Shown: piece by piece, positions 15,764-23,249 of the stretch
Layout of the letters: each line of letters begins with the position of its first letter
Position numbering within the stretch: position 1 is the stretch's first letter
Source: Modestobacter marinus
GTDB taxonomy: Bacteria > Actinomycetota > Actinomycetes > Mycobacteriales > Geodermatophilaceae
Length of the DNA stretch: 33,351 bases
Direction of reading: 5' to 3'
Assembly: GCF_019799945.1 (NCBI RefSeq)
Contig: NZ_JABGCH010000042.1
Coordinates: forward strand, 1-33,351
Notes under the pieces: model-generated
Seen by the model: the letters and a program-made list of their open reading frames with translations, nothing else
The model's database searches: none
What the model was told of the DNA's origin: nothing
Translations under genes and position numbers: made by a program

Positions 15764-15990
15764 TCCCTGCCGCCCGCGCAGCTGCTGTGGGGACTCGCGA
15801 CCCGCCTGATCGATGGACACGTCGCCGCAGCGCCGACCTTGGGCGCCGCCGTGCGGGCGCACCGCGCGGGGCAGCCGGACCTGGACTGGCTGAGCGTCTG
15901 TACCTGGTCGCCGCTCAGGACCTCTGCGACGGCGACACCGCACAGGTCCTCCTCGCCGCCGTCCGGATGGGCAGGGGGACAGGCAGCTCG
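15764..15990 (+). pseudogene. Frameshifted fragment of a LAL-type LuxR regulator
   Basis: The first frame reads SLPPAQLLWGLATRLIDGH, then AAPTLGAAVRAHRAGQPDLD; after a shift near 15893 the next frame continues RLYLVAAQDLCDGDTAQVLL. Together they align with the helical middle of the LAL regulator at 18618, which reads LLLDGLAVMTGQGHAAGVPI, then ALRWLWLACRVARALFDDAS. Neither the ATPase nor the helix-turn-helix is present, and no start or stop context is sensible. It is therefore a short relic of a third LAL gene. It lies on the strand opposite to both of its neighbours. Confidence 0.6.
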
Positions 15991-16156
15991 GGAGGACGCG
16001 GAACCGACCGGCCGGCCCCGGCGTACGGCCCGACTCAGCATGTCGGTCCGTCTGGCTGGTCTGCCGGTGGTGGCCCGGTCTGCCGGTGATGCCCGCGCAC
16101 GGCCGCCGGGTTCGCCCGACGACCGGGCGTCGACGGCGACGACGCCGCGGGATCGG
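15991..16156. other. No recognisable feature
   Basis: Arginine- and proline-rich frames only; I see no gene, RNA or strong repeat here. Confidence 0.3.
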
Positions 16157-16345
16157 TCACCGCTGGGTTCCCTCGACGTGGAGCGTGGCATCGGCGACGG
16201 CCTGGTCCGGCGTCCGGCCCTGGTCGCGGGCGATGACGTAGCCGGCGTACCAACCCGACCAGTGGTGCGGGGGCGCGGTCGCCTCGTACCGGCCGTGGTG
16301 GTCCTCGGCCTCCCGGAGCAGCTCGGTCAGCGTTGCGATGTCCAT
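16157..16345 (-). CDS. Small conserved hypothetical protein next to a VOC gene
   Basis: This 62-residue protein reads MDIATLTELLREAEDHHG, then HHWSGWYAGYVIARDQGRTP and ends in a short acidic-basic tail. The regular spacing of Trp, Tyr and Ala and the RTPDQAVADA segment look like a real helical protein; similar short sequences occur in actinobacteria beside or within glyoxalase-fold proteins. No signal peptide or membrane segment is present. The upstream bases include a purine-rich GAGAGGGG stretch, 4 to 11 bases before the start, that can serve as ribosome site. A VOC gene lies 162 bases upstream on the same strand, separated by a hairpin. Function unknown; a link to VOC chemistry is inferred only from position. 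Confidence 0.7.
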   Translation of the reverse strand: MDIATLTELLREAEDHHGRYEATAPPHHWSGWYAGYVIARDQGRTPDQAVADATLHVEGTQR

Positions 16346-16377
16346 GGTGGTCCCCTCTCGCTCGTCACCGATGTCGG

Positions 16378-16407
16378 CTGCCGGGACGTCCGGTGTCCCG
16401 CCGGCAG
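16378..16407 (-). terminator. Hairpin downstream of the VOC gene
   Basis: CTGCCGGGAC (16378-16387) pairs with GTCCCGCCGGCAG (16395-16407) with a three-base bulge, forming a stable stem. It lies between the VOC gene and the 62-residue gene on the minus strand. It could be a terminator that separates the two, or a processing site. No T-run follows. Confidence 0.35.
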
Positions 16408-16507
16408 CGACGGAGCGCGGTCGCTGCGCAGGTCGGCGGCTCGACCCGGGCGCAGGTGACGACGCCGGCGTGACTCGATCCCGGGCGACGCCCCGGCGTG
16501 GTGGTGG

Positions 16508-16951
16508 TCAGACCCGGCCGGGCAGCCGCGTGGTGAGCTCCTGGAGGACCCAGCCGTTGCCGTCCGGGTCGCTGAAGGACGCGTAGGACGCGTAGCTCCG
16601 GTGCTCGGGGTCCGGTCCCGGCAGGCGCCCGGTGGTGCCCGGATGGGGGAAGACCCCGCCGGCGTCGTGGAAGACCTCGCTCACGTCGGTCCCGTGTTCG
16701 ACGAGCTCCGCCCGCGCGGCGTCGACGTCGTGGACGGCCAGGTACAGCCCCTGCACCGACCCGGGCGTCGCGGACGTGACCCCGGTGCCGAAGATCACCG
16801 AGCATGGTGAGCCGGGCGGCGTCATCTGCACCACGCGCTGGTCCTCGGTGACGAAGTCAGCGTCCTCCCGCCACCGGAGCGACTTGTAGAACTGCTTGGC
16901 CCGGTCGACGTCAGCGACGGGCAGGACGATGACCTCGAGTCTCAAGTCCAC
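16508..16951 (-). CDS. VOC family protein (glyoxalase/bleomycin-resistance fold)
   Basis: This 147-residue protein has the paired beta-alpha-beta-beta-beta layout of the vicinal oxygen chelate superfamily. It starts with LEVIVLPVADVDRAKQFYKS and ends with FSDPDGNGWVLQE, where the final Glu is a typical metal ligand. The start is a GTG seven bases after CAGGAG; a longer frame upstream is arginine- and proline-rich. Its paralogue at 24075 has the same length and the same GTG start after an AGGAGG. Family members isomerise, dioxygenate or sequester small molecules, and no substrate can be read from the sequence. Between its start and 17515 lies 560 bases with only small candidate frames. Confidence 0.9.
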   Translation of the reverse strand: MDLRLEVIVLPVADVDRAKQFYKSLRWREDADFVTEDQRVVQMTPPGSPCSVIFGTGVTSATPGSVQGLYLAVHDVDAARAELVEHGTDVSEVFHDAGGVFPHPGTTGRLPGPDPEHRSYASYASFSDPDGNGWVLQELTTRLPGRV

Positions 16952-17219
16952 GGTCGGAGCTCCTGGTCCTCGGGGGGCGCCGGCACCGGTCGGTCCCGGC
17001 CTGCACAGCCTCGCCCAGCCGTCGAGCTCGTCGCCCCAGGGAGGTTGACTGGTCGGCTGCCCGGTCCGGCGGGCTCCGACGGGATCTGCGCCACCGACAC
17101 CCGACCCGGGGGGCTTCCCGGGTGCAACGAGCGGAGCCGAGCTCTGATCGTCGACCCGGGGGACCCGCCGGCCAAGGCGGTCGGCGTACCTCGAACCGTC
17201 AGGCGGGAGGAGTCTCCTG

Positions 17220-17357
17220 ATGCGATCCGACCCCACTTCGGGGCGGCGTCGTCCGACCGCGCTGCCAGACGACACAGAAACTGTCCGCACACTGGCAGAG
17301 CCCGGGCCCCCCGTAGTCCACGGGCCGGCGACAGTCCGTCGCTCCACCACCCCGTGA
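17220..17357 (+). CDS. Possible small ORF with a strong ribosome site
   Basis: An ATG at 17220 follows GGGAGGAG with a spacing of 7 bases and opens a 45-residue frame (MRSDPTSGRRRPTALPDDTE, then ending RRSTTP). Composition is rich in Pro, Thr and Arg, and no family is recognised. The ribosome site is almost the same as that of the 15-codon frame at 17516 (CGGGAGGAG, then ATGCG), which makes both worth noting. It may be a leader or a chance frame. Confidence 0.3.
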   Translation: MRSDPTSGRRRPTALPDDTETVRTLAEPGPPVVHGPATVRRSTTP

Positions 17358-17515
17358 CCGGCGGGCAACCGAGGACCGACCCTGCTGGCGTAGCCAGGGA
17401 CGGGGCCGCCCAGGGGACACGCCAGGGCCTTCCACTGGTGCCCTCTCCCGCCGGGGCAGCCCAAATCGTGCCGTCACTGCTTCGCACGCGTCGGGTGTCG
17501 CGGGAGGAGACCGAC

Positions 17516-17563
17516 ATGCGCAGTTCGTTCGCCGGGCCCGACGACGCCCGGCCGAAGGGCTAG
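17516..17563 (+). CDS. 15-residue leader frame in phase with the thioredoxin-like gene
   Basis: The ATG follows GGGAGGAG with a spacing of 6 bases, the best ribosome site in this area. It encodes MRSSFAGPDDARPKG and stops at TAG (17561-17563). The stop is in the same reading frame as the thioredoxin-like gene that restarts at GTG 17570. This can be a regulatory leader peptide giving coupled reinitiation, or the original gene start followed by a nonsense mutation. Relatives of the downstream protein begin near that GTG, which favours the leader explanation. Confidence 0.45.
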   Translation: MRSSFAGPDDARPKG

Positions 17564-17569
17564 CGGACC

Positions 17570-18517
17570 GTGTTCAGCCGACTGCACATGCCCCCGCTCG
17601 CCGGTGCCACCGCGTGGCTCAACTCCGAGCCCCTCGGCCCGGCCGAGCTGCGCGGCCACGCCGTCGTCGTCAACTTCTGGACGTTGACGTGCATCAACTG
17701 GCTCCGTCAGGAGCCCTACCTGCGGGCGTGGTCGCAGGCGTACCGGTCCCAGGGGTTGGTGGTCATGGGCGTCCACACCCCGGAGTTCTCGTTCGAGCAC
17801 CCGATCGACGGTGTACGCCGGGCGACGGCGGACCGGGCGATCGACTACCCGGTCGCGATCGACAACGACCATCGCATCTGGAGTGCCTTCGACAACCACT
17901 ACTGGCCGGCGCTGTACTTCGTCGACGCCGAGGGCCTCATCCGCGACCAGCACTTCGGAGAGGGACGCTACGAGGAGTCGGAGCGTCTCCTCCAGCGGTT
18001 GCTCGGCGTCCAGTGGCCGCTGTCCGCGGTCGAGGGGACCGGCGTCGAGGCGGCGGCGGACTGGGGCAACCTGCACACACCCGAGACGTATCTCGGCTAC
18101 GCGCGCGGTGGGCACTTCGCGTCACCGGGTGACGCGGAGATCGACCGCCGGCGCGCCTATCACCTCCCGGAACGCCTGCGTGCCGGTCACTGGGCCCTCC
18201 ACGGGGAGTGGACGATCGGCCCCGAGGACGTCGTGCTGGGCGCGGCCGGCGGCAGCGTCGCATGTCGCTTCCACGCGCGCGACGCGCATCTCGTGCTGTC
18301 GCCCGGCGCGCGGGATCCGATCCCGTTCCTGGTGCGCGTGGACGGCGCCGCCCCGGGCCGCTCACACGGCGTCGACGTGGACGAGGACGGGAACGGGACT
18401 CTCCGGGAAGGCCGCCTGTACCAGTTGGTCCGCCAGCAGGGCGCAGTCCACGATCGGACGGTGCAGGTCGAGTTCTCCGAGCCGGGCGCCCACGCGTACT
18501 CCTTCACGTTCGGTTAG
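17570..18517 (+). CDS. Thioredoxin-like protein, DipZ C-terminal type
   Basis: The 315-residue product contains a thioredoxin fold at about 15-160: LAGATAWLNSEPL, VVVNFWTLTCINWLR, VVMGVHTPEFSFE and WPALYFVDAEG. The active site reads Cys41-Ile-Asn-Trp44, so the second redox cysteine is absent, as is common in the DipZ/TlpA-related branch. From about residue 165 (PETYLGYARGG) a beta-rich domain follows, matching the carbohydrate-binding-like C-terminus of DipZ. There is no signal peptide or CcdA-type membrane domain, so it is a free soluble version. Start is GTG; an ATG six codons later is the alternative. It is preceded by an in-frame 15-codon frame with a strong ribosome site. Redox partner unknown. 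Confidence 0.88.
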   Translation: MFSRLHMPPLAGATAWLNSEPLGPAELRGHAVVVNFWTLTCINWLRQEPYLRAWSQAYRSQGLVVMGVHTPEFSFEHPIDGVRRATADRAIDYPVAIDNDHRIWSAFDNHYWPALYFVDAEGLIRDQHFGEGRYEESERLLQRLLGVQWPLSAVEGTGVEAAADWGNLHTPETYLGYARGGHFASPGDAEIDRRRAYHLPERLRAGHWALHGEWTIGPEDVVLGAAGGSVACRFHARDAHLVLSPGARDPIPFLVRVDGAAPGRSHGVDVDEDGNGTLREGRLYQLVRQQGAVHDRTVQVEFSEPGAHAYSFTFG

Positions 18518-18530
18518 CCGGTCCACGTTC

Positions 18531-18551
18531 GGCCGCTCGCCGGTGAGGGCC
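18531..18551. terminator. Candidate hairpin between convergent genes
   Basis: GGCCGCTC and GAGGGCC pair with one bulged G around a GCCGGT loop, 14 bases after the stop of the thioredoxin-like gene. The next gene converges on it. No T-run is seen. Confidence 0.33.
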
Positions 18552-18617
18552 ACAGGAAGAGGCGCGATGCGTGCCGGACGACGGCGCGCCGGTTCGACGG
18601 GACCACCTGCAGGAGGA

Positions 18618-21389
18618 TCAGGGTCGGTTGCGCGCCATCGCCGCGACGAGCTCCCGCCGCGAGCCGACGCCGAGCTTGGTGAAGACCTTGCGCAGGTGCC
18701 ACTCCACGGTGCGGGGACTGAGGAACAGCTGGGTGCCGATCTCCGGGTTGGTGAGGCGTTCGCCGGCGAGCCGGGCGATCTGAGCCTCCTGCGCGGTGAG
18801 CTCCTCCGGGGTCCCGAGGACCCGTCGACGCGTCGTCTCGCCGCTGGCGTCCAGCTCCTGACGGGCGCGCTCGGCGAAGGGTTCCAGGCCCATGTCGACG
18901 AACAGCCGGTGGGCGGCGCGCAGCTGTTCCCGGGCGTCCGTCCGCCGCCCCTGACGACGCAGCCACTCACCGAACAGCAGGTGGGCGCGGGCCAGTGCCA
19001 CCCGGATCCGCGTCCGGCCGAGCCGGAGGACGCCTTCGCGGTAGTGGGCCTCGGCGGCTCCACGGTCGCTGAGCAGAGCCTGGCAGCAGGCTGCCACCCC
19101 CAGCGCCCAGTCCGTCCCACTGGCCTCGGCGAACTCGGTCAGCTGTCGTAGGGGGGAGGCCGCGCGCTCCGGGTGGCCGCTGCGGACCGCTGCCTCGATG
19201 ACTTCCGGCCACACCCAGGTCCACAGTTCGGGCCCGTCGGAGCGCTCGACCGCCTGCTCCGCAGCCGCCAACGCCTCCTCGTACCGGCCGAGCCCGATGA
19301 GCAGCAACGACATCGTCCAGTCGGTGGAGACCAGCCACGATCCCTCACCGCGGAGCGCGACGTCGCGCCGGCCCGCTTCGACCAGGCCCCGGGCCTCGCC
19401 CTCCCGGCCTCGCCAGGTGGCGAGCGTGACGGCACAGCAGGGGGTGATGCGGCTGCCGGTCGCCTCGGTGACGGCGATCGCCTCGCCGACCAGGGAGGTG
19501 GCCAGTGCGACGTTCCCGGCGACGAGCTGCATGCCGGACCGTTCGGTCAGCGCCATCGGGAGGAGCGACAGCGCGCCGGTCCGACGTGCCAGCTGCACCT
19601 GGCAGCTCGACAGCTGGTCCCAGCTCGCGTCGTCGAACAGGGCGCGGGCGACCCGGCAGGCCAGCCACAGCCAGCGCAGCGCGTCGTAGTCGGACATCGC
19701 CTCGGCGCGGAAGGCGGCCAGTGACTCCCTCAGGATCGGGACACCGGCGGCGTGGCCCTGGCCGGTCATCACGGCCAGACCGTCCAGGAGGAGCGCGCAG
19801 GACCGGGGCAACCGGGTGGGGGACCGTCCCCAGTCGGCGGCCCGGACGGCGGCGGCCACGTCGCGGAGGCCGCCACCGCGGGCCTCCCGCCCGGCTGCGA
19901 CCGCTGCGGAGAACGCGTCCAGGCACGTGGCCTGCGCCAGCGTCGCGTCCAGCGGCTCCAGCCGCTTGGCGGCCGACAGGAGGAGCCGGGGTGCGTCCCG
20001 ACCTCGGGTCGAGGCGAAGGTTATCTGCGCGTGCAGCAGCTCGGCGCGCGCCTCGTCCAGGTCGTCCAGCGGCCCGACCCGAGCCACCGCCAACAGCTCC
20101 CGAGCCCGCTCGGGGTCCCCCGCCAGGCTCGTGGTGTGTGCCGCAACCAGTGCCCGGCGTGCTCGTCGACCCGGCTCGGCGGTCAGTTCGACGGAGCGCT
20201 CCAGGAACGCGGCCGCGGAGGCGAACCCGCCACGGGAGAGGGCCCGCCCGGCCGAACGCTCGAGTTCCGTGGCGACGGCCTCGTCCGTCCCGACGGCGGC
20301 GCGGGCGCGATGCCAGGCGCGACGGTCGGGGTCCTCGTCCGGGTCGGTGACGTCCGCGAGAGCTCGGTGGACCCTGCGCCGCTCCGCCGGCGTCGCGGCG
20401 CGGTACAGCGTGGAACGGAGCAGTGGATGACGGAACCGGACCCGGTCACCCAGTTCGACCAGACCGGCCGCCTCGACCGCCGTCGCGACCTGGGCGCCCA
20501 TGCCGAGCCGCTCCACCGCCCGCCACAGCAGCGCCACGTCACCGACCGGTTCGGCGGCCGCGGTCAACAACAAGAGCCGTTCGTGCGCTGACAGCGGCTG
20601 CACCTGGCGCAGGAACGCGTGTTCGAGGCGGTGGGCCAGGGGTGTGGCCGGGATGCCGGTGTCGCCCCCGAACGCAAGCTCCGCCGTCGAGAACGCCCTG
20701 GGCAGCTCGCGGAGAGCCAGCGGGTTGCCGTGGCTCTCCGCGAGGATGCGGTCCCGTACCCGAGGGTCGAGGGCGCCGGGCGCGGTCACCCGGAGGAGCG
20801 CTTCCGCATCAGCGGTGCGCAGCCCGCGTACGACCAGCTCGGGGAAGCCACCGAACACGTGCTCCTGCTCCGACTCGCGGACGGCGAAGACCATGGCCAC
20901 GGGCTCGGCCGCGAGTCGGCGCGCGACGAACTCCAGCGTCTGCGCCGAGGCGTGGTCCAGCCACTGGGCGTCGTCCACGACGCAGACCAGTGGTCGTTCC
21001 TCGGCCACCTCGGAGAGCAGGGTGAGCACGGCCAGGCCCACCAGGAAGCGGTCGGGGGCGCTCCCCGAGCGCAGGCCGAATGCCGTGCCGAGCGCCTCCT
21101 CCTGCGGCCTGGGCAACTCGTCGAGCAGATCCAGGTACGGCATGCACAGCTGGTGCAGGCCGGCGAAGGGGAGCTCCATCTCCCACTCCGAACCCGCCGC
21201 GTAGGCCACCCGGCACCCGGTCGCGCGCTCGAGCAGGTGGTCGAGCAAGGCGCTCTTGCCGATCCCGGCCTCGCCGCGCAGGACCAGGACCTGACTGCGG
21301 CCCGCCTTGGCGTCCGCCACCACTCCGCTCAACCGTTCGCACTCGCTCCGCCGTCCCAGGAGCCCGGGCCACGAGCGGTCACCGGACAC
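18618..21389 (-). CDS. LuxR family regulator of the LAL type (ATPase plus HTH)
   Basis: This 923-residue regulator has LLGRRSECERL near residue 12, Walker A GEAGIGKS at 39-46 and Walker B LVCVVDDAQWLD near 140. A long helical middle follows, and the C-terminal GerE helix-turn-helix occupies the last 65 residues (LTAQEAQIARLAGERLTNPE, then SPRTVEWHLRKVFTKLGV). The GTG at 21389 follows AGGAGG with 6-base spacing and gives the usual family start. An in-phase ATG at 21551, also with a GGAGGAG site, would add 54 residues rich in Pro, Ala and Arg; both are possible. A strong inverted repeat at 21647-21664 lies upstream. The gene diverges from an SDR gene, a plausible target. Effector unknown. Confidence 0.92.
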   Translation of the reverse strand: MSGDRSWPGLLGRRSECERLSGVVADAKAGRSQVLVLRGEAGIGKSALLDHLLERATGCRVAYAAGSEWEMELPFAGLHQLCMPYLDLLDELPRPQEEALGTAFGLRSGSAPDRFLVGLAVLTLLSEVAEERPLVCVVDDAQWLDHASAQTLEFVARRLAAEPVAMVFAVRESEQEHVFGGFPELVVRGLRTADAEALLRVTAPGALDPRVRDRILAESHGNPLALRELPRAFSTAELAFGGDTGIPATPLAHRLEHAFLRQVQPLSAHERLLLLTAAAEPVGDVALLWRAVERLGMGAQVATAVEAAGLVELGDRVRFRHPLLRSTLYRAATPAERRRVHRALADVTDPDEDPDRRAWHRARAAVGTDEAVATELERSAGRALSRGGFASAAAFLERSVELTAEPGRRARRALVAAHTTSLAGDPERARELLAVARVGPLDDLDEARAELLHAQITFASTRGRDAPRLLLSAAKRLEPLDATLAQATCLDAFSAAVAAGREARGGGLRDVAAAVRAADWGRSPTRLPRSCALLLDGLAVMTGQGHAAGVPILRESLAAFRAEAMSDYDALRWLWLACRVARALFDDASWDQLSSCQVQLARRTGALSLLPMALTERSGMQLVAGNVALATSLVGEAIAVTEATGSRITPCCAVTLATWRGREGEARGLVEAGRRDVALRGEGSWLVSTDWTMSLLLIGLGRYEEALAAAEQAVERSDGPELWTWVWPEVIEAAVRSGHPERAASPLRQLTEFAEASGTDWALGVAACCQALLSDRGAAEAHYREGVLRLGRTRIRVALARAHLLFGEWLRRQGRRTDAREQLRAAHRLFVDMGLEPFAERARQELDASGETTRRRVLGTPEELTAQEAQIARLAGERLTNPEIGTQLFLSPRTVEWHLRKVFTKLGVGSRRELVAAMARNRP

Positions 21390-21646
21390 GCGCGCACCTC
21401 CTGACGCCCGAGCGACCGCACGGTCGGACGGTCGCCGGCCCCGTGCGACCGGACCGGTGGGCGTGTCCCGGTCGCCCGCGACACCGGCAGCGGGCAGCGA
21501 CGGGGCCGGGGTCCTGGCCCCTCCCGGGTCGCGGGACAGTACTGCCTTCATCGGGACTCCTCCTCACGGGACCTCAGACGTGCGGCCCGGTGGTGCTGCG
21601 TCGATGGGTGAGGACCTGCCCAGAGGTGGGTCACGCTAGGGCGATG

Positions 21647-21664
21647 GCATGACGGCGGTCATGC
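21647..21664. promoter_or_regulatory. Inverted repeat upstream of the LAL regulator
   Basis: GCATGAC-GGCG-GTCATGC is a perfect inverted repeat with seven-base arms. It lies about 95 bases upstream of the longer LAL start and on the other side faces the SDR gene. Size and symmetry fit a dimer operator. The binding protein is unknown. Confidence 0.45.
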
Positions 21665-21932
21665 GTCATCGGACTGGCCGCGGGACGCGCACCACGACCC
21701 GCACGGCGGGGGCCACTGGTCGGGCCTGTCCTGGTGACGCCGATGCCGACAGCGAGTGGGCGGGGTCCGCGCTGGCCCTGGTGCCGGTTGGGTCTCCGCG
21801 CGGTCGGCCGTGCGGCGCACCGGGCGGTGGCCACTGCAGGGTGACGACTGGGTCGCGGACAGTTCAGGCCGCGGAGCAGCGGTCCGTGAAGGCTCAGCCC
21901 GTGACGTCCGGGTGCCGTGATGTCGGGTCGTC

Positions 21933-21964
21933 CGACGGATGCACATGCGTCATTCGACGGATGC
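21933..21964. promoter_or_regulatory. Tandem direct repeats CGACGGATGC
   Basis: CGACGGATGC occurs at 21933-21942 and again at 21955-21964, a period of 22 bases, about two helical turns. The spacer contains ATGC and GCGT. The pair is about 160 bases upstream of the SDR start, so it may be an activator site, possibly for the divergent LAL regulator. The rest of the 570-base intergenic region shows no gene I can support. Confidence 0.4.
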
Positions 21965-22120
21965 CGCGACGTCCGTCGAGGACACCGCGGAGGCCGCACG
22001 GCGCCTGGCCGGTCGAAGAGGGCCCCGTGCGGCCGGCGGGACGCCCAGGTGCGGTGCCAGGGCCGGACCAGGGTCATCCACGGGCGCGGCGGCCGCCCGG
22101 CACCCGGGACGCTGACGGCC

Positions 22121-22966
22121 ATGACCAAGGGCATCCCTCCCACCTGGTTCATCACCGGCGCCTCGTCGGGCATCGGCCTGGCCCTCGCCCGTGCCGCAGC
22201 CGCTCGCGGGGACGACATCGTGGCGGTGGCTCGCGACGTCGCGCCCCTCAGCACCCTCGTCGACGAGCACGGTCCTCGGGTGCTGGCGCTACCCGTCGAC
22301 GTCCGCAGCGCGGCGGAGGTCCACGGCGCCGTCTCCCGAGCCGTCGAGGCCTTCGGCCGCATCGACGTCGTGGCCAACAACGCCGGCTACGGGCTCTTCG
22401 GAGCGGTCGAGGAGTCCACCGACGACCAGGCGCGCGCGGTCTTCGACACCAACGTGTTCGGCGTGCTCAACGTACTCCGGGCGACGCTGCCGGTGCTGCG
22501 CGCACAGCGCAGCGGGCACGTCCTCCAGGGCTCGTCGTACTACGGCCGGGTGGCTCATCCGGGCGTCGGCCTGCTGTCTGCCACCAAGTACGCCGTGGAG
22601 GGCCTCACCGACGCCCTCGTCGGGGAACTCCAGCCCCTCGGCATCAAGGTGACCCTCGTGGAGCCGGGGCCGACCGCGACGGCGTTCGTCTCCCGTCTCG
22701 ACGTGGCGGGCACGATCGACGACTACGACGGGACGGTCCGCGTCGTCCAGAAGGCGAGCGCCGAGTTGCCGCCGGAGGCCTTCGACGACCCCGACCGCGT
22801 CGCGGCAGCGATCCTGACCGCGGTCGATGCCGACCGCCCACCCCTGCGCCTGGTCACCGGGAGCTTCGCAGTCCGGTCGATCCGTGCCGCCCTGCGGGGC
22901 CAGCTCGAGGAACTCGACGCCTGGGCACCGACGGCCGAGGCGGTCGACCGCGTCCCTGCCGCCTGA
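22121..22966 (+). CDS. Short-chain dehydrogenase/reductase with an altered catalytic tyrosine
   Basis: The 281-residue protein is a classical SDR. TGASSGIG at 12-19 binds the cofactor, NNAG lies at 86-89, Asn111 and Ser139 are in place, and Lys156 sits in SATKYAVEG. The residue that should be the catalytic tyrosine, four before Lys156, is Leu152 (GLLSATK instead of the usual YSATK). Tyr140 and Tyr141 follow the serine and Tyr157 follows the lysine, but none has the normal spacing. The C-terminal part is typical of the SDR subgroup with EPGPTATAF after the core. Start ATG chosen by family length; the upstream site is weak. It diverges from the LAL regulator. Oxidoreductase activity is therefore doubtful; a binding or altered catalytic role is possible. 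Confidence 0.9.
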   Translation: MTKGIPPTWFITGASSGIGLALARAAAARGDDIVAVARDVAPLSTLVDEHGPRVLALPVDVRSAAEVHGAVSRAVEAFGRIDVVANNAGYGLFGAVEESTDDQARAVFDTNVFGVLNVLRATLPVLRAQRSGHVLQGSSYYGRVAHPGVGLLSATKYAVEGLTDALVGELQPLGIKVTLVEPGPTATAFVSRLDVAGTIDDYDGTVRVVQKASAELPPEAFDDPDRVAAAILTAVDADRPPLRLVTGSFAVRSIRAALRGQLEELDAWAPTAEAVDRVPAA

Positions 22967-23249
22967 TGCCGGTCCGCGAGGAGCTCGCGGTGCCGCACGG
23001 CTGGAGCCCCAGACGGCCCGACTGGCGGCCACCCGCTACACCGGCGAGAACTCCGGGCTCGAGTCCGCTCTGGTGCCGCGCCGGCGCGCCCGACCGGCGG
23101 CCGGCCGGGTCAGGGTCTTCGCCGTCGCTGACCCGGACTTCTACCGTGGCGTGATCGCCGCGGCCCACGGCGCCCGCGGGCAGGTGGTGTGCGACGTGCA
23201 CGCCCACCGGCGGGCCTCCTCCTGACGAGGAGTTGATCCGTCGCGATCC
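22967..23249 (+). other. Unassigned stretch with an open frame of protein-like composition
   Basis: After the SDR stop an open plus-strand frame ends at 23225 and contains RVRVFAVADPDFYRGVIAAA, then ARGQVVCDVHAHRR. Composition is more protein-like than in other non-coding frames, but there is no plausible start codon with a ribosome site and I recognise no family. It may be the tail of an eroded gene. Confidence 0.3.

Noticed and set aside
15686-15943. An 85-codon minus-strand frame ending in ATGGVRIVFAHVEEV
   Set aside because: The end looked like a domain tail (STAS or stress-protein type), but most of it lies opposite the LAL-like relic, is arginine-rich and cannot be placed in a family.
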